Of a DNA stretch of 64,000 nt, positions 1 to 8,987 are shown one piece after another; position 1 is the stretch's first letter; each line of letters begins with the position of its first letter. Source of the DNA: an uncultured Bacteroidota bacterium (lineage in GTDB: Bacteria; Bacteroidota; Bacteroidia; 2-12-FULL-35-15); contig CAINDA010000027.1 of NCBI GenBank assembly GCA_903847205.1, positions 1-64,000 of the forward strand. Reading direction: 5' to 3'. The translations under genes and the position numbers were made by a program. A model generated the notes under the pieces. It ran no database searches, was not told where the DNA came from, and saw only the letters and a list, made by a program, of their open reading frames with translations.

Positions 1-19
1 ATATTTATGTAAATTTTTC

Positions 20-56
20 CTCCTCAGCCTTTCTCAAAGGGGGAGGCTGGGGCGGA
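20..56. repeat. Short G/C-rich inverted repeat (REP-like)
   Basis: CAGCCT and AGGCTG arms flank a short AAAGG-containing centre, in otherwise AT-rich intergenic DNA. This resembles the small C/G-rich fold-back elements scattered between genes in many Bacteroidota genomes. Family membership is inferred; no second copy with the same sequence was seen in the window. Confidence 0.35.
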
Positions 57-108
57 ATTTTTTGTTTCTCCCTCCCAAATACGCCCACTCGGTTCTATAA
101 TTTCCTTG

Positions 109-471
109 TTTGCTGCGGAAACTTCTCTGTTCGCTGCGGAATCTTCCCTATTTGCTCGGAAACTTCCCTATTCGCTGCGGAATCTTCTCTGTTCGCTGCG
201 GAAACTTCCCTATTCGCTGCGGAATCTTCTCCGTTCGCTGCAGAATCTTCTCTGTTCGCTGCGGAAACTTCCCTATTCGCTGCGGAAACTTCCCTATTCG
301 CTGCGGAAACTTCTCTGTTCGCTGCGGAAACTTCCCTATTCGCTGCGGAAACTTCTCTGTTCGCTGCAGAAACTTCCCTATTCGCTGCGGAATCAGACAC
401 GTTCGCTGCAGAATCAGACATGTTCGCTGAGGTTATGGAACTGTTCGCTCCAGAAATGGAGATGTTAGCAG
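109..471. repeat. Tandem array of about 17 units, 21 bp each
   Basis: The unit is close to TTCGCTGCGGAAACTTCCCTA, with variants at a few fixed positions (CTCTG or CCCTA at the end, AAAC or AATC in the middle). One unit is 20 bp; the last three units are more diverged. Each unit carries the small palindrome GGAAnnTTCC. Because 21 is a multiple of 3 and the unit lacks stops, several frames stay open on both strands and would encode seven-residue repeats such as SAANREV. I see no promoter or family likeness supporting translation. There are no unique spacers, so it is not a CRISPR array. Confidence 0.9.
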
Positions 472-484
472 CGTAAGCCCTTAG

Positions 485-553
485 AACCTGAGTTCAATTG
501 AAAATCGTTAATTTATAGTTAATTGAGTGGTTTTTAAGAATCGAACTCAGGTT
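485..553. repeat. Inverted-repeat element with AACCTGAGTTC arms
   Basis: AACCTGAGTTC at 485-495 is matched exactly by GAACTCAGGTT at 543-553, an 11-bp perfect inverted repeat around a 47-bp AT-rich centre. It lies just downstream of the 568-1155 gene. It may be a tiny non-autonomous mobile element or a dispersed palindrome. No target duplication was recognised. Confidence 0.5.
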
Positions 554-567
554 GTTAAGTTTTATGA

Positions 568-1155
568 TTAAAAAATAGTCCCCGTACCATAAAGTATTCC
601 CCAGGTATTTAAACCAAAAGAGTAACTGGTTCCCAAATACATTACAAAATTATCCCCTCTTGAAATACGAAGTCTGCCTGCAACAATAGGAGCAAACTCA
701 AGTCTATTGTCATTGTTCACTGCTAAACTTGCTAAGGGACCCACTTCAAATTCAACTTTTGATTTAGAATCTATTTTTATTCGAAACAGCGTAAACTCCG
801 TACCGAAGCCGAAAGTGGGCGATGCTTTTTCATATACCAGCTGAGTGCCCACAAGGAACTGCTTGCTTTCAGTAGGTAAATTAAAGAACAGCGGGATTTT
901 AAATTTTTTATGCGGACGCAGTTCAAGAAAAAAAAGAATAGCGCTGGTTGGCATCACAATAGCATACTTTGTATGAAGATCAACCACTTTACTGTTATCT
1001 ATAAACAGCATCGACTGCCCAAAACTTAACTCAAATAAATGACTGCTTTTTACCGTGTCAGCTTTCTGAGCCTGAATAGTACCGGCAAAAAATAATAAAA
1101 TCAGTACGTAAATGATTTTTGTTTTATGAATGTATTTTATCTGTTTCATAGTCAT
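568..1155 (-). CDS. Predicted exported outer-membrane barrel-like protein, function unknown
   Basis: A protein of 195 residues. The first 30 residues form a signal peptide with a likely cut after IQAQ. The mature part alternates hydrophobic and polar residues (for example FELSFGQSML, FGFGTEFTLF, VMYLGTSYSFG), as expected for amphipathic strands of a small outer-membrane barrel. It ends in GTGTIF; a C-terminal aromatic is typical of outer-membrane proteins. An alternative ATG two codons in (1149) gives a slightly shorter signal peptide. It lies 22 bp downstream of the patatin/barrel gene on the same strand, so co-transcription is likely. I do not recognise a named family. Confidence 0.7.
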   Translation of the reverse strand: MTMKQIKYIHKTKIIYVLILLFFAGTIQAQKADTVKSSHLFELSFGQSMLFIDNSKVVDLHTKYAIVMPTSAILFFLELRPHKKFKIPLFFNLPTESKQFLVGTQLVYEKASPTFGFGTEFTLFRIKIDSKSKVEFEVGPLASLAVNNDNRLEFAPIVAGRLRISRGDNFVMYLGTSYSFGLNTWGILYGTGTIF

Positions 1156-1177
1156 TAATAGTATGAATTTTCGCTGC

Positions 1178-3634
1178 TTAAAATCGATAACCTAAGGAAA
1201 CATAAGCCCGCCAATGTTTATCAGAAGAGGGTTTTGAAATGTTGAAATTAATAGGGCCGATAGGCGATTTATAGCCGATGTTTATTCCGTAGGTTATTAA
1301 GGCGGTATATATATAATTATAATCAGGCATGGTAAAAACAAAACCATAGCCATAATCTGTAGAATTAGTTATTGGATAATATTCAGCCCCGTTTGTATTA
1401 GGCCGGCCTATATATTTTAAAAAATGTTTTGGTGTTGTAGCTGTGTATAAATAAGCTATTGCAGGTGTTATAAATAATTTATGCAGTACTTCGCATTGTA
1501 TCCCCAGACGCATCGCCGCAAAATTGTTTTGAATGTTTTCTCCAGTATTTTGTCCCCACAGCGAACTGAAGTTTTGCCTTGATTCTCCTTCAACACCGCC
1601 GATAAAAAAATAATCATTTACAGGAGTATCATTGTCTGTATATACGCTATGCCCGGTTCTGAATTTAGAGGTATCAATTTTTACCGCATTAAAATAGGTT
1701 AGTCCCATAGTAAAATTAGATACAACCGAAACTCTGCTGTTAATGGGTAACAGATTGGTAACTTTTAAATTTATTTTATTGTAAGGGGCAAAAAGTGTGG
1801 TGGTTGAAGAAAACTGTTCATGCTGAACATATGCAGAATCCATACTTATTATTGATAATTCATCCTTTGATGTTGGAACCAAAATAAGTCTGCTTTCCAT
1901 GAAAATTTCTGTACCCTTATTCGGAAAAACAAAACGGTTTAAGTTATTGAATCTAAACTGCCCTGTCAAGACTGAAGTATGCGAAGTCATTTGTTTTTCT
2001 AACTGGGTGTTATCACCGGGTTTAAAAACATTAATAACGGGTGTAAATCTAGGTCTTAATCGGTCAATATCGCTTGTTACACCAATATACAAAGAGCTGG
2101 GAACTGCAATATTATAGTTTATCCCCATATTGAAACTCTGAAAAAAATCATTGAAACTTGATGATGCATCTATTTTCCCTTGGCTGTCTTCCCATTGCAG
2201 AGCGCTTCGTTCCCCATAATACTGGGCATTAAATGAAAAATTAGACTGCGCAATATATTTTCGATATTGAATCCTGTATTTCGCTTCCTGCGATAGATCC
2301 AATGTTCCTGTCAAACGCGAACAGTCGCCCAGCCAGTTTCTTGCTGTTAAGTTTAAGATAAAACCAGCCCCGGCATCAGTATCATAATGCATGGCTCCTT
2401 TAAACCTGAATGCAACATCTGGCTCTGCTTTAATTTTTACAATATAATTTCCGTTTGTCTGAGGCTCAAGAATATAATATACTTTAAAATAATTCCGGGT
2501 TCCGTATATTTTTTTGACGGTTTTTTCAAGATCGCAAAACTGAATAGAATCGCCTGTTTTAAAGGTTACACGGTTCATTATAAATTGTGCAGCTTTCGCA
2601 TTGCATGCCGGCTCAATCACAATATCTTCCACCTTAAAAAATGTTTTCTGCTGAACAAGTTTTTTTCTCCGGTATGCTGCTCCGCTCGCTCTTTGTTTAT
2701 CGGCGAGCTTTAGCAGCTGCGGTAAAATAGCATGCGACATAATGTTTCCTGTTTCAATAATCCGGTTCGAAATTTTAAATTCTCCCGGGCCGTACTGTTT
2801 CATGCTGTCAGTCAGGTTGCTGAAAATGTCGCAGAGAGCAATATCATCTTTAGATTTATTGATGCCGTAAAAGCTGGATGTCTGCATTAGCAGTTTATTG
2901 ATGGTATTCAATTCATTTTCTTCCATCAGCCTTCCTCCTGTATAACTGCCGATAATAAAATCAGCACCCATTTCTTTTAATTGATGAACAGGGAAATTTA
3001 CCATTACACCGCCGTCAACCATCAGCTTCCCGTCAACTCTTATGGGTTTAAATACAGTAGGGATCGACATGCTTGCCCGCATCGCAATCGCGAGACTGCC
3101 GTGATCAATAACAACGGGTTTTACGTTAACAATATCAGTTGCCATACATTTAAATGGTATCGGCAGTTTATTAAAATCTATAATTTGATTTACATGTTTT
3201 GTAAGGCGCATAAGCGTATTCAAAAGTTCCTGCCCTTCAATAAAACCGGTTATTTCCATCCTTTTCTTTTTGATGGGAATTTCTCCTAAATAACGTCCGT
3301 ATTCATCTTTTTCATCTATGTAAATATCATTCATCGGCACATATTGATTCAGGAGTAATTCCCAATCAGAGGTATGAGCAATGCTGTCAATTTGCAGGCC
3401 GGTGTAGCCTGCTGCATATAAGCCGCCGACCACACTTCCCATGCTGGTACCTGTTATATAATCAATTTTAATTCCGAGAGAATCTATCAGTTTTAATAAA
3501 CCAATATGCGCAAGTCCCTTAGCACCGCCTCCGCTGAGACATAAGCCTGTTTTTTGTGTTTTGTTTTCCTGTGCATTAATATTCAAAACCATGAATATTA
3601 ATAATACAAGGCAGCTGTTCTTAAAAAAGCGCAT
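1178..3634 (-). CDS. Patatin-like phospholipase fused to an outer-membrane beta-barrel (type Vd / PlpD-like)
   Basis: This 818-residue protein has a signal peptide (residues 1-22) followed by a patatin domain. The domain shows the oxyanion loop GGGAKG (35-40), the nucleophile motif GTSMG (62-66, Ser64) and the catalytic Asp in VDGGV (Asp207), so the Ser-Asp dyad is intact. Around residues 330-410 is a POTRA-like segment, and the remaining 400 residues read as amphipathic strands ending in LGYRF, a typical barrel terminus. Proteins with this order are patatins displayed or secreted through their own barrel, acting as lipid acyl hydrolases at the cell surface. The substrate is unknown. It heads a two-gene unit with the 568-1155 gene. 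Confidence 0.9.
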   Translation of the reverse strand: MRFFKNSCLVLLIFMVLNINAQENKTQKTGLCLSGGGAKGLAHIGLLKLIDSLGIKIDYITGTSMGSVVGGLYAAGYTGLQIDSIAHTSDWELLLNQYVPMNDIYIDEKDEYGRYLGEIPIKKKRMEITGFIEGQELLNTLMRLTKHVNQIIDFNKLPIPFKCMATDIVNVKPVVIDHGSLAIAMRASMSIPTVFKPIRVDGKLMVDGGVMVNFPVHQLKEMGADFIIGSYTGGRLMEENELNTINKLLMQTSSFYGINKSKDDIALCDIFSNLTDSMKQYGPGEFKISNRIIETGNIMSHAILPQLLKLADKQRASGAAYRRKKLVQQKTFFKVEDIVIEPACNAKAAQFIMNRVTFKTGDSIQFCDLEKTVKKIYGTRNYFKVYYILEPQTNGNYIVKIKAEPDVAFRFKGAMHYDTDAGAGFILNLTARNWLGDCSRLTGTLDLSQEAKYRIQYRKYIAQSNFSFNAQYYGERSALQWEDSQGKIDASSSFNDFFQSFNMGINYNIAVPSSLYIGVTSDIDRLRPRFTPVINVFKPGDNTQLEKQMTSHTSVLTGQFRFNNLNRFVFPNKGTEIFMESRLILVPTSKDELSIISMDSAYVQHEQFSSTTTLFAPYNKINLKVTNLLPINSRVSVVSNFTMGLTYFNAVKIDTSKFRTGHSVYTDNDTPVNDYFFIGGVEGESRQNFSSLWGQNTGENIQNNFAAMRLGIQCEVLHKLFITPAIAYLYTATTPKHFLKYIGRPNTNGAEYYPITNSTDYGYGFVFTMPDYNYIYTALITYGINIGYKSPIGPINFNISKPSSDKHWRAYVSLGYRF

Positions 3635-3673
3635 AGGGATGTTTAAAATAATGTCCGCTAATATAAAAGTAAA

Positions 3674-4969
3674 TTAATTATGTCCTGAATATAAAAGATG
3701 TTCGAGCACAATATAACACAGAGAACCTGCAATGAAGCCCAGTACAGCCAGCCAGCCGATTTTTTTCAGATACCAGATGAAATCTATTTTTTCCATACCC
3801 ATAGCAGCAACGCCGGCTGCTGAGCCTATTATTAAAATGCTGCCTCCTGTGCCTGCACAGTAGGCTAAAAATTCCCAGATATAAGAATCCTGAGGATAGG
3901 TGTGTAAATCATACATGCCGGTAGATGCCGCTATTAGCGGGACGTTATCAACCACAGCAGACAGCAGGCCTATGGCCGGAACAATAATATTCAGGTTCCC
4001 GATTTTTTGATTCATCAGCAGGGCAAGTTCTGTTAACAGCCCTGCTGATTGAAGGGCCGAAATAGCGGTTAATATTCCCAGAAAAAACAAAATACTCTGC
4101 ACATCTATTCTGCGTAAAGCATTAATTGCTGATAGTGCATCTTTATCCTTTTTTTCTTTACCGCTGTGCAGCAGTTCACTTACCACCCACAAAATACCCA
4201 GGGCAAGCAGCACTCCCATGAATGGAGGAAGATGCGTAATTGTTTTAAAAACAGGAACAAAGATTAAACCGCCCAAGCCGGTAAAAAATATAATTTTTTT
4301 TTCACCTTCTGTTGCTCCATTTTTTTTTGTTTCCAGAGGATTTAAAACTGGGCTGCTGATATTTCCCTTTAATTTTATTGAAACAATAAGCAGCGGAACA
4401 ATCAAACATGCCAGGCTTGGGATAAATAATTTAAGCATTATGTTAACTGGGCTTATCTGTCCGCCTATCCAAAGCATGGTGGTAGTAACATCGCCTATCG
4501 GGCTCCAGGCGCCGCCCGCATTGGCTGCAATGATTACCATACCCGTAAAATAAATGCGGTCGTCGCGGTTATCAATCAACTTCCTTAGCAGCGATACAAT
4601 TATTATTGCAGTAGTTAAATTATCAAGTACTGCCGACAGAAAAAATGTGAGCAGGCAGATTATCCACAGCAGCCTTCGTTTATTTACTGTGGTAATACGC
4701 GAAGTAATAATATCAAAACCATCATGGGCATCAATCAATTCAACAATAATCATTGCACCCATCAAAAAGAAAAGTATCCCCGACAGCTCCCCTAAGCGTT
4801 CATTCAGCTGCGCTGCTATCAGCTGTTTATCAGTGCTGAGAAGTATGTAAGCAGTCCAGCATAAAACACCTGTAAGTAAAGCCGCTGCAGTTTTATTTAT
4901 TTTGATGGAATTCTCAAATGCAATGGCAGTATATCCTAAAATAAATATGCATATAATAAGAGTATTCAT
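3674..4969 (-). CDS. nhaD: NhaD-type Na+/H+ antiporter
   Basis: A 431-residue polytopic membrane protein with about 11-12 hydrophobic segments. It has the ion-transporter superfamily layout of NhaD: conserved acidic residues in membrane stretches (GAMIIVELIDAHDGF, SAVLDNLTTAIIIV) and a matching second half (IGLLSAVVDNVPLIAAS). The inverted pair of LDN/VDN motifs marks the two halves. It exchanges sodium (or lithium) for protons across the inner membrane in pH and salt balance. It is divergent from the APC permease at 5079 with a 109-bp gap. Length is normal for the family. Confidence 0.88.
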   Translation of the reverse strand: MNTLIICIFILGYTAIAFENSIKINKTAAALLTGVLCWTAYILLSTDKQLIAAQLNERLGELSGILFFLMGAMIIVELIDAHDGFDIITSRITTVNKRRLLWIICLLTFFLSAVLDNLTTAIIIVSLLRKLIDNRDDRIYFTGMVIIAANAGGAWSPIGDVTTTMLWIGGQISPVNIMLKLFIPSLACLIVPLLIVSIKLKGNISSPVLNPLETKKNGATEGEKKIIFFTGLGGLIFVPVFKTITHLPPFMGVLLALGILWVVSELLHSGKEKKDKDALSAINALRRIDVQSILFFLGILTAISALQSAGLLTELALLMNQKIGNLNIIVPAIGLLSAVVDNVPLIAASTGMYDLHTYPQDSYIWEFLAYCAGTGGSILIIGSAAGVAAMGMEKIDFIWYLKKIGWLAVLGFIAGSLCYIVLEHLLYSGHN

Positions 4970-5021
4970 TGGCTGAACTTAATTGAGATGTTTGTAAAAA
5001 TACAGATTCGGGGTTTATATT

Positions 5022-5054
5022 TTTGTATTTATTTATAAAACTTATCTATATTTG
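5022..5054 (+). promoter_or_regulatory. Bacteroidota-type promoter for the 5079 permease
   Basis: TTTG at 5022-5025 is followed after 21 bp by TATATTTG at 5047-5054, matching the -33 TTTG and -7 TAnnTTTG pattern. The ATG is 24 bp downstream of the box. A second TAnnTTTG box sits at 5018-5025. Pattern-based only. Confidence 0.55.
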
Positions 5055-5078
5055 AAATTCATTCAAAACAAATAATTT

Positions 5079-6764
5079 ATGTCAATTTTTAGGAAAAAAT
5101 CATTGGAGTCTTTGCTTGCTCAGGCGGCAGATTCAGAAAAAGGTTTAAAACGTACACTTGGTGTGTGGTCATTGATTGCCTTGGGTATAGGTGCAATTAT
5201 TGGTGCAGGTCTTTTTGTCCGCACAGCGGCAGCTTCTGCCGAAGCAGCAGGGCCGGCAGTTACAATTTCTTTTATTATTGCTGCCATAGGCTGTGCTTTT
5301 GCCGGATTATGTTATGCTGAGTTTGCATCAATGATACCCATTGCCGGCAGTGCCTATACTTATGCTTATGCAACAATGGGCGAACTCATCGCCTGGATAA
5401 TCGGCTGGGCGCTCATTCTTGAATATGCATTAGGCGCCGCAACGGTGTCAATAGCCTGGAGCGAATACCTTAATAAACTCTTAGGAGGGGCTATACCATT
5501 TGAATGGTGCCATTCGCCTTTTGAGACAAGCACCACCGGCATACATGGATTGGTAAATGCTCCCGCGCTTTTTATCCTGCTAATGCTTACACTGCTTCTT
5601 ATTAAAGGAACACAGGAGTCCGCCTTTATTAATGCCATCATTGTTTTTTTGAAAGTCAGTATCGTTTTAGTTTTTATAGCGCTGGGCTGGGGTTTTATGA
5701 AAACAGAAAATCATACACCTTATATTATTGCAAAAGGAGTTGCAGGCCACAATGATTTTTTCACTTACGGATGGGGAGGAATCCTGAAAGGTGCGGCAAT
5801 AGTGTTCTTTGCCTTCATTGGTTTTGATGCCGTTTCTACGGCTGCGCAGGAAGCAAAAAATCCGAAACGCGATATGCCCATTGGAATTTTAGGATCGCTG
5901 GTGGTGTGCACTCTTCTTTATGTTCTGTTCTCGTATGTACTTACCGGTGTTGCCAATTGGCAGGAGTTCGGAGACCCGGCAAAAGGTAAAGAGGCATCAG
6001 TTGCCTACGCCATTTCAACTTATATGAGTCATTACAGCTGGCTTGCTACTGCAGTAACAGTGGCAATACTTGCAGGTTTTTCATCTGTTATTCTTGTAAT
6101 GCTTATGGGGCAGAGCCGTGTATTCTTTTCTATGTCGCACGACGGGTTGCTGCCGAAAATATTTTCGCACCTGCATCCTAAATTCCGGACTCCTTACAAA
6201 TCGAACATGATGCTTTTTGTATTTGTCGGCATCTTCGGCGGATTTATTCCGGGAAGTATTGCCGGTGATTTAACATCTATTGGTACTTTGCTGGCCTTCG
6301 TTCTTGTATGTGCAGGTATCTGGATAATGAGAAAAAATGACCCGGATGCAGTACGTCCTTTCAGAACACCTCTCGTGCCTCTTGTTCCGATTCTCGGAAT
6401 TGCAGTATGTTCATTAATGATTATTTCGCTCGACCGCTTCACACAGTTAAGTGCATTAACATGGATGATTCTAGGGCTGGATATTTACCTGTTGTTCAGC
6501 AATAGAAACAGCGTTCTTGGAAAAGCTGCAGTTGATCATTCAAGAGGAAAAAAATCAGCTTCTATTGCGGGATGTATTTGTTCCGGTCTGCTTGTTTTTA
6601 TCAGCATCCTTGATTTTTACTTAACCAGACAGGCTTTTATTGAAAACCCTGCAGCTAACCATGATGCTGCATTCCCTTTCTTTTTTGTGAGTCTGGGACT
6701 TCTTCAGCTGGTAATTTTCCTTGCTTCTATTATGAAGAATAAGCAGGCTGTAAGTCTTAATTGA
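5079..6764 (+). CDS. APC-family amino acid permease (cationic amino acid transporter type)
   Basis: The protein is 561 residues with roughly 14 hydrophobic segments. The N-terminus LKRTLGVWSLIALGIGAIIGAGLFV is the substrate-backbone binding first helix (broken by GAIIGAG) of the APC superfamily. FIGFDAVSTAAQEAKNP is the conserved stretch of the CAT-like subgroup, which moves amino acids such as arginine, lysine or branched-chain types. Substrate cannot be fixed from sequence. A perfect 17-bp-arm palindrome follows at 6774 and may end its transcript; a second APC permease follows at 6890. Confidence 0.9.
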   Translation: MSIFRKKSLESLLAQAADSEKGLKRTLGVWSLIALGIGAIIGAGLFVRTAAASAEAAGPAVTISFIIAAIGCAFAGLCYAEFASMIPIAGSAYTYAYATMGELIAWIIGWALILEYALGAATVSIAWSEYLNKLLGGAIPFEWCHSPFETSTTGIHGLVNAPALFILLMLTLLLIKGTQESAFINAIIVFLKVSIVLVFIALGWGFMKTENHTPYIIAKGVAGHNDFFTYGWGGILKGAAIVFFAFIGFDAVSTAAQEAKNPKRDMPIGILGSLVVCTLLYVLFSYVLTGVANWQEFGDPAKGKEASVAYAISTYMSHYSWLATAVTVAILAGFSSVILVMLMGQSRVFFSMSHDGLLPKIFSHLHPKFRTPYKSNMMLFVFVGIFGGFIPGSIAGDLTSIGTLLAFVLVCAGIWIMRKNDPDAVRPFRTPLVPLVPILGIAVCSLMIISLDRFTQLSALTWMILGLDIYLLFSNRNSVLGKAAVDHSRGKKSASIAGCICSGLLVFISILDFYLTRQAFIENPAANHDAAFPFFFVSLGLLQLVIFLASIMKNKQAVSLN

Positions 6765-6773
6765 TAGTTGTTA

Positions 6774-6808
6774 CAGACCTGTCAGGTTTTCAAAACCTGA
6801 CAGGTCTG
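6774..6808. repeat. Perfect palindrome with arm CAGACCTGTCAGGTTTT, copy 1
   Basis: Two exact 17-bp arms are separated by a single C. A near copy is at 29310-29342. The hairpin lies between two genes and could also act as a terminator. Its recurrence suggests a dispersed palindromic element. Confidence 0.75.
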
Positions 6809-6889
6809 TTTCGTTATTATTTTAATGCCCTTCTTACATAATGCAGCAAACTTTTAATCTCGCAGCATCTTATCAACAAATTTTTTTTA

Positions 6890-8335
6890 ATGCCTGAACA
6901 AACAGAACTTAAACGCTCCCTTGGACTCATTGATGCAACCAGCATTGTAGCGGGTTCAATGATTGGGTCGGGGATATTTATTGTAACCGCTGCTATGTCG
7001 CGCGACATAGGCTCTGCGGGGTGGATGCTTGTACTTTGGCTGATTACTGGCTTGATTACAGTTTCCGCTGCATTAAGCTACGGCGAACTGGCCGGAATGA
7101 TGCCTAATGCCGGAGGGCAGTATGTTTATCTGCAGCGTGCTTACGGCAGAATGATTTCCTTCCTTTACGGCTGGACGGTTTTTACTGTAATTCAAACAGG
7201 AGTGATAGCGGCTGTTGCAGTGGCATTTGCAAAATACTCATCTGTTTTTTTTCCTGAACTTAACAATGTACTTTTTGCCGTTAATCAATCATTTCAAATT
7301 ACTTATGCGCAAGTATGTGCAATGGCATTAATAGTTTTGCTGTCGTACATAAACAGCCGGGGAGTGCAGAGCGGTAAAACCATTCAGCTGATATTTACCT
7401 CCGCAAAATTATTTGCTTTGGCAGCCCTGATAATACTTGGTTTAGCAGTAGGTCTGAAAGGGGATACCATTGTTCAGAATTTTCATGATATGTGGACAGC
7501 CTCTAAAACTACCGTTACTAATGGAGCGGCCATTGTTGTTCCGTTAACGGGGTTTGCCTTGATGGGGGCAATGGGGGCAACCATTATCAATTCATTGTTT
7601 TCAAGTGATGCCTGGAACAACGTCACATTTATTGCCGGAGAAATTAAAGACCCTAAAAAGAATATTCCCCGCAGTTTATTTTTAGGAACTTTTATTGTTA
7701 CCATCATTTATATTTTAGCCAATATAGCTTATTTAGCGCTTTTGCCGATGAAAGGGAGTCCGGCTGCGACTGACGTGATAGGGCAGGGAATTATGTTTCC
7801 GAGTAACGACAGGGTAGGGGCTGCAGCTGCCTCAGTAATTTTCGGTAACCCGGCTGTTTACCTGATGGCTGCTTTAATTATGATTTCAACTTTCGGATGT
7901 AATAACGGAATTATATTAGCAGGCGGTCGTTTGTTCTATGCCATGGCAAAAGACGGTTTGTTTTTCAAGAAAGCCGAAACATTAAATAAAAATCAGGTGC
8001 CTGCAAAAGCATTGTGGTTTCAATGTATCTGGGCATGTGTATTATGTTTATCAGGTAAGTATAACGATTTGCTTACGTACGCAACTTTTGCATCGCTTCT
8101 GTTTTATATATTAACTATTGCAGGAGTTTTTATCCTTCGGAAAAGAGAACCTGATACCGAAAGGCCTTACAAAGCATTCGGTTACCCCGTGATTCCTGCA
8201 TTATATATTTTGGTGACTTCTGCCATCTGCATCGATTTATTGATTTACGATACCAAAGATACGGGGATGGGATTACTGATTGTGCTGCTGGGGATTCCTG
8301 TGTATTACATTACGCGGAAGAAAGAAGTTCTTTAA
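6890..8335 (+). CDS. APC-family amino acid permease
   Basis: This 481-residue membrane protein begins with LKRSLGLIDATSIVAGSMIGSGIFIVTAAM, the GSMIGSGIF broken first helix of APC transporters. About 12 hydrophobic segments follow, with the family stretch FIAGEIKDPKKNIPRSL in the middle. It resembles the amino acid/polyamine antiporter subgroup more than the CAT type upstream, so the two are unlikely to be a recent duplication. The substrate is unknown. It may be transcribed separately because of the palindrome at 6774. The ATG at 6890 is preceded by a T-rich stretch, with no Shine-Dalgarno, as elsewhere here. Confidence 0.88.
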   Translation: MPEQTELKRSLGLIDATSIVAGSMIGSGIFIVTAAMSRDIGSAGWMLVLWLITGLITVSAALSYGELAGMMPNAGGQYVYLQRAYGRMISFLYGWTVFTVIQTGVIAAVAVAFAKYSSVFFPELNNVLFAVNQSFQITYAQVCAMALIVLLSYINSRGVQSGKTIQLIFTSAKLFALAALIILGLAVGLKGDTIVQNFHDMWTASKTTVTNGAAIVVPLTGFALMGAMGATIINSLFSSDAWNNVTFIAGEIKDPKKNIPRSLFLGTFIVTIIYILANIAYLALLPMKGSPAATDVIGQGIMFPSNDRVGAAAASVIFGNPAVYLMAALIMISTFGCNNGIILAGGRLFYAMAKDGLFFKKAETLNKNQVPAKALWFQCIWACVLCLSGKYNDLLTYATFASLLFYILTIAGVFILRKREPDTERPYKAFGYPVIPALYILVTSAICIDLLIYDTKDTGMGLLIVLLGIPVYYITRKKEVL

Positions 8336-8426
8336 AGAAGATGCTAAAGAAGTAAACTTATTTCTGAGGTATAAAACCGGCGGCTGAAATTGTTACCAAA
8401 TTTTATCCTGGAAATTATTTCTTATT

Positions 8427-8840
8427 TCAATTAAAGTGGAAAAAGAAAAACGTAACAGCTGCCCACTCTCTTTTAACACCTTTAGCATAACCAATTGTGC
8501 TGTAACTTGAGTCCTGAACTGTGCCGTCATCTTTAACATATCCGACAGTAGAATAACTGCTGTTTTGCACTGTGCCGTCGCTTTTCACATATCCGACAGT
8601 TGAATAACTGCTGTTTTGTATAGTGCCATCGCTTTTTATATATCCGATAGTCGAATAACTGCTGTTTTGAATAGTGCCGTCGTTCTTAATATATCCGACA
8701 GTTGAATAACTGCTGTTTTGAATTGTTCCGTCGCTTTTTATATAGCCGGTAGTGCTATAGCTGCTCGATTGGATTGTCTGTGCTTTTACAAAAGAATTTA
8801 TCCCGATGAGGATTGTTGCGGCAATGATTATTTGTTTCAA
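8427..8840 (-). CDS. 5-fold beta-flower repeat protein, exported
   Basis: A 137-residue protein: signal peptide (residues 1-20, ending VKAQ), then five full 17-residue repeats of the type TIQNSSYSTVGYIKSDG, a sixth partial repeat, and a hydrophobic tail WAAVTFFFFHF. I recall this pattern as the Bacteroidota family named 5-fold beta-flower protein, in which each repeat forms one petal; the role is unknown. The DNA repeats with a 51-bp period. The start appears to be TTG at 8838-8840; no in-frame ATG gives a proper signal peptide. Family name from memory; repeats seen directly. Confidence 0.75.
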   Translation of the reverse strand: MKQIIIAATILIGINSFVKAQTIQSSSYSTTGYIKSDGTIQNSSYSTVGYIKNDGTIQNSSYSTIGYIKSDGTIQNSSYSTVGYVKSDGTVQNSSYSTVGYVKDDGTVQDSSYSTIGYAKGVKREWAAVTFFFFHFN

Positions 8841-8987
8841 TGTTTTTTAGTTTAGATTTTATACTATTTATATCCTTTTGCTGTATTTTCTGTTTTTACG
8901 AAAGTTTTATTTCTTAATTATATTTATCAATAATACACTTTTAGGGCAGACTATACAATGATCTGGCATAGCAATTTTACTGCATGA

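Noticed and set aside
95-468. Protein genes of heptapeptide repeats on either strand
   Set aside because: Open frames follow from a 21-bp unit without stops. There is no promoter box, no family likeness and no single preferred strand.
109-471. CRISPR array
   Set aside because: Units are head-to-tail 21-bp repeats with no unique spacers, and there are no cas genes. The same applies to 39030-39456 and 57793-58117.
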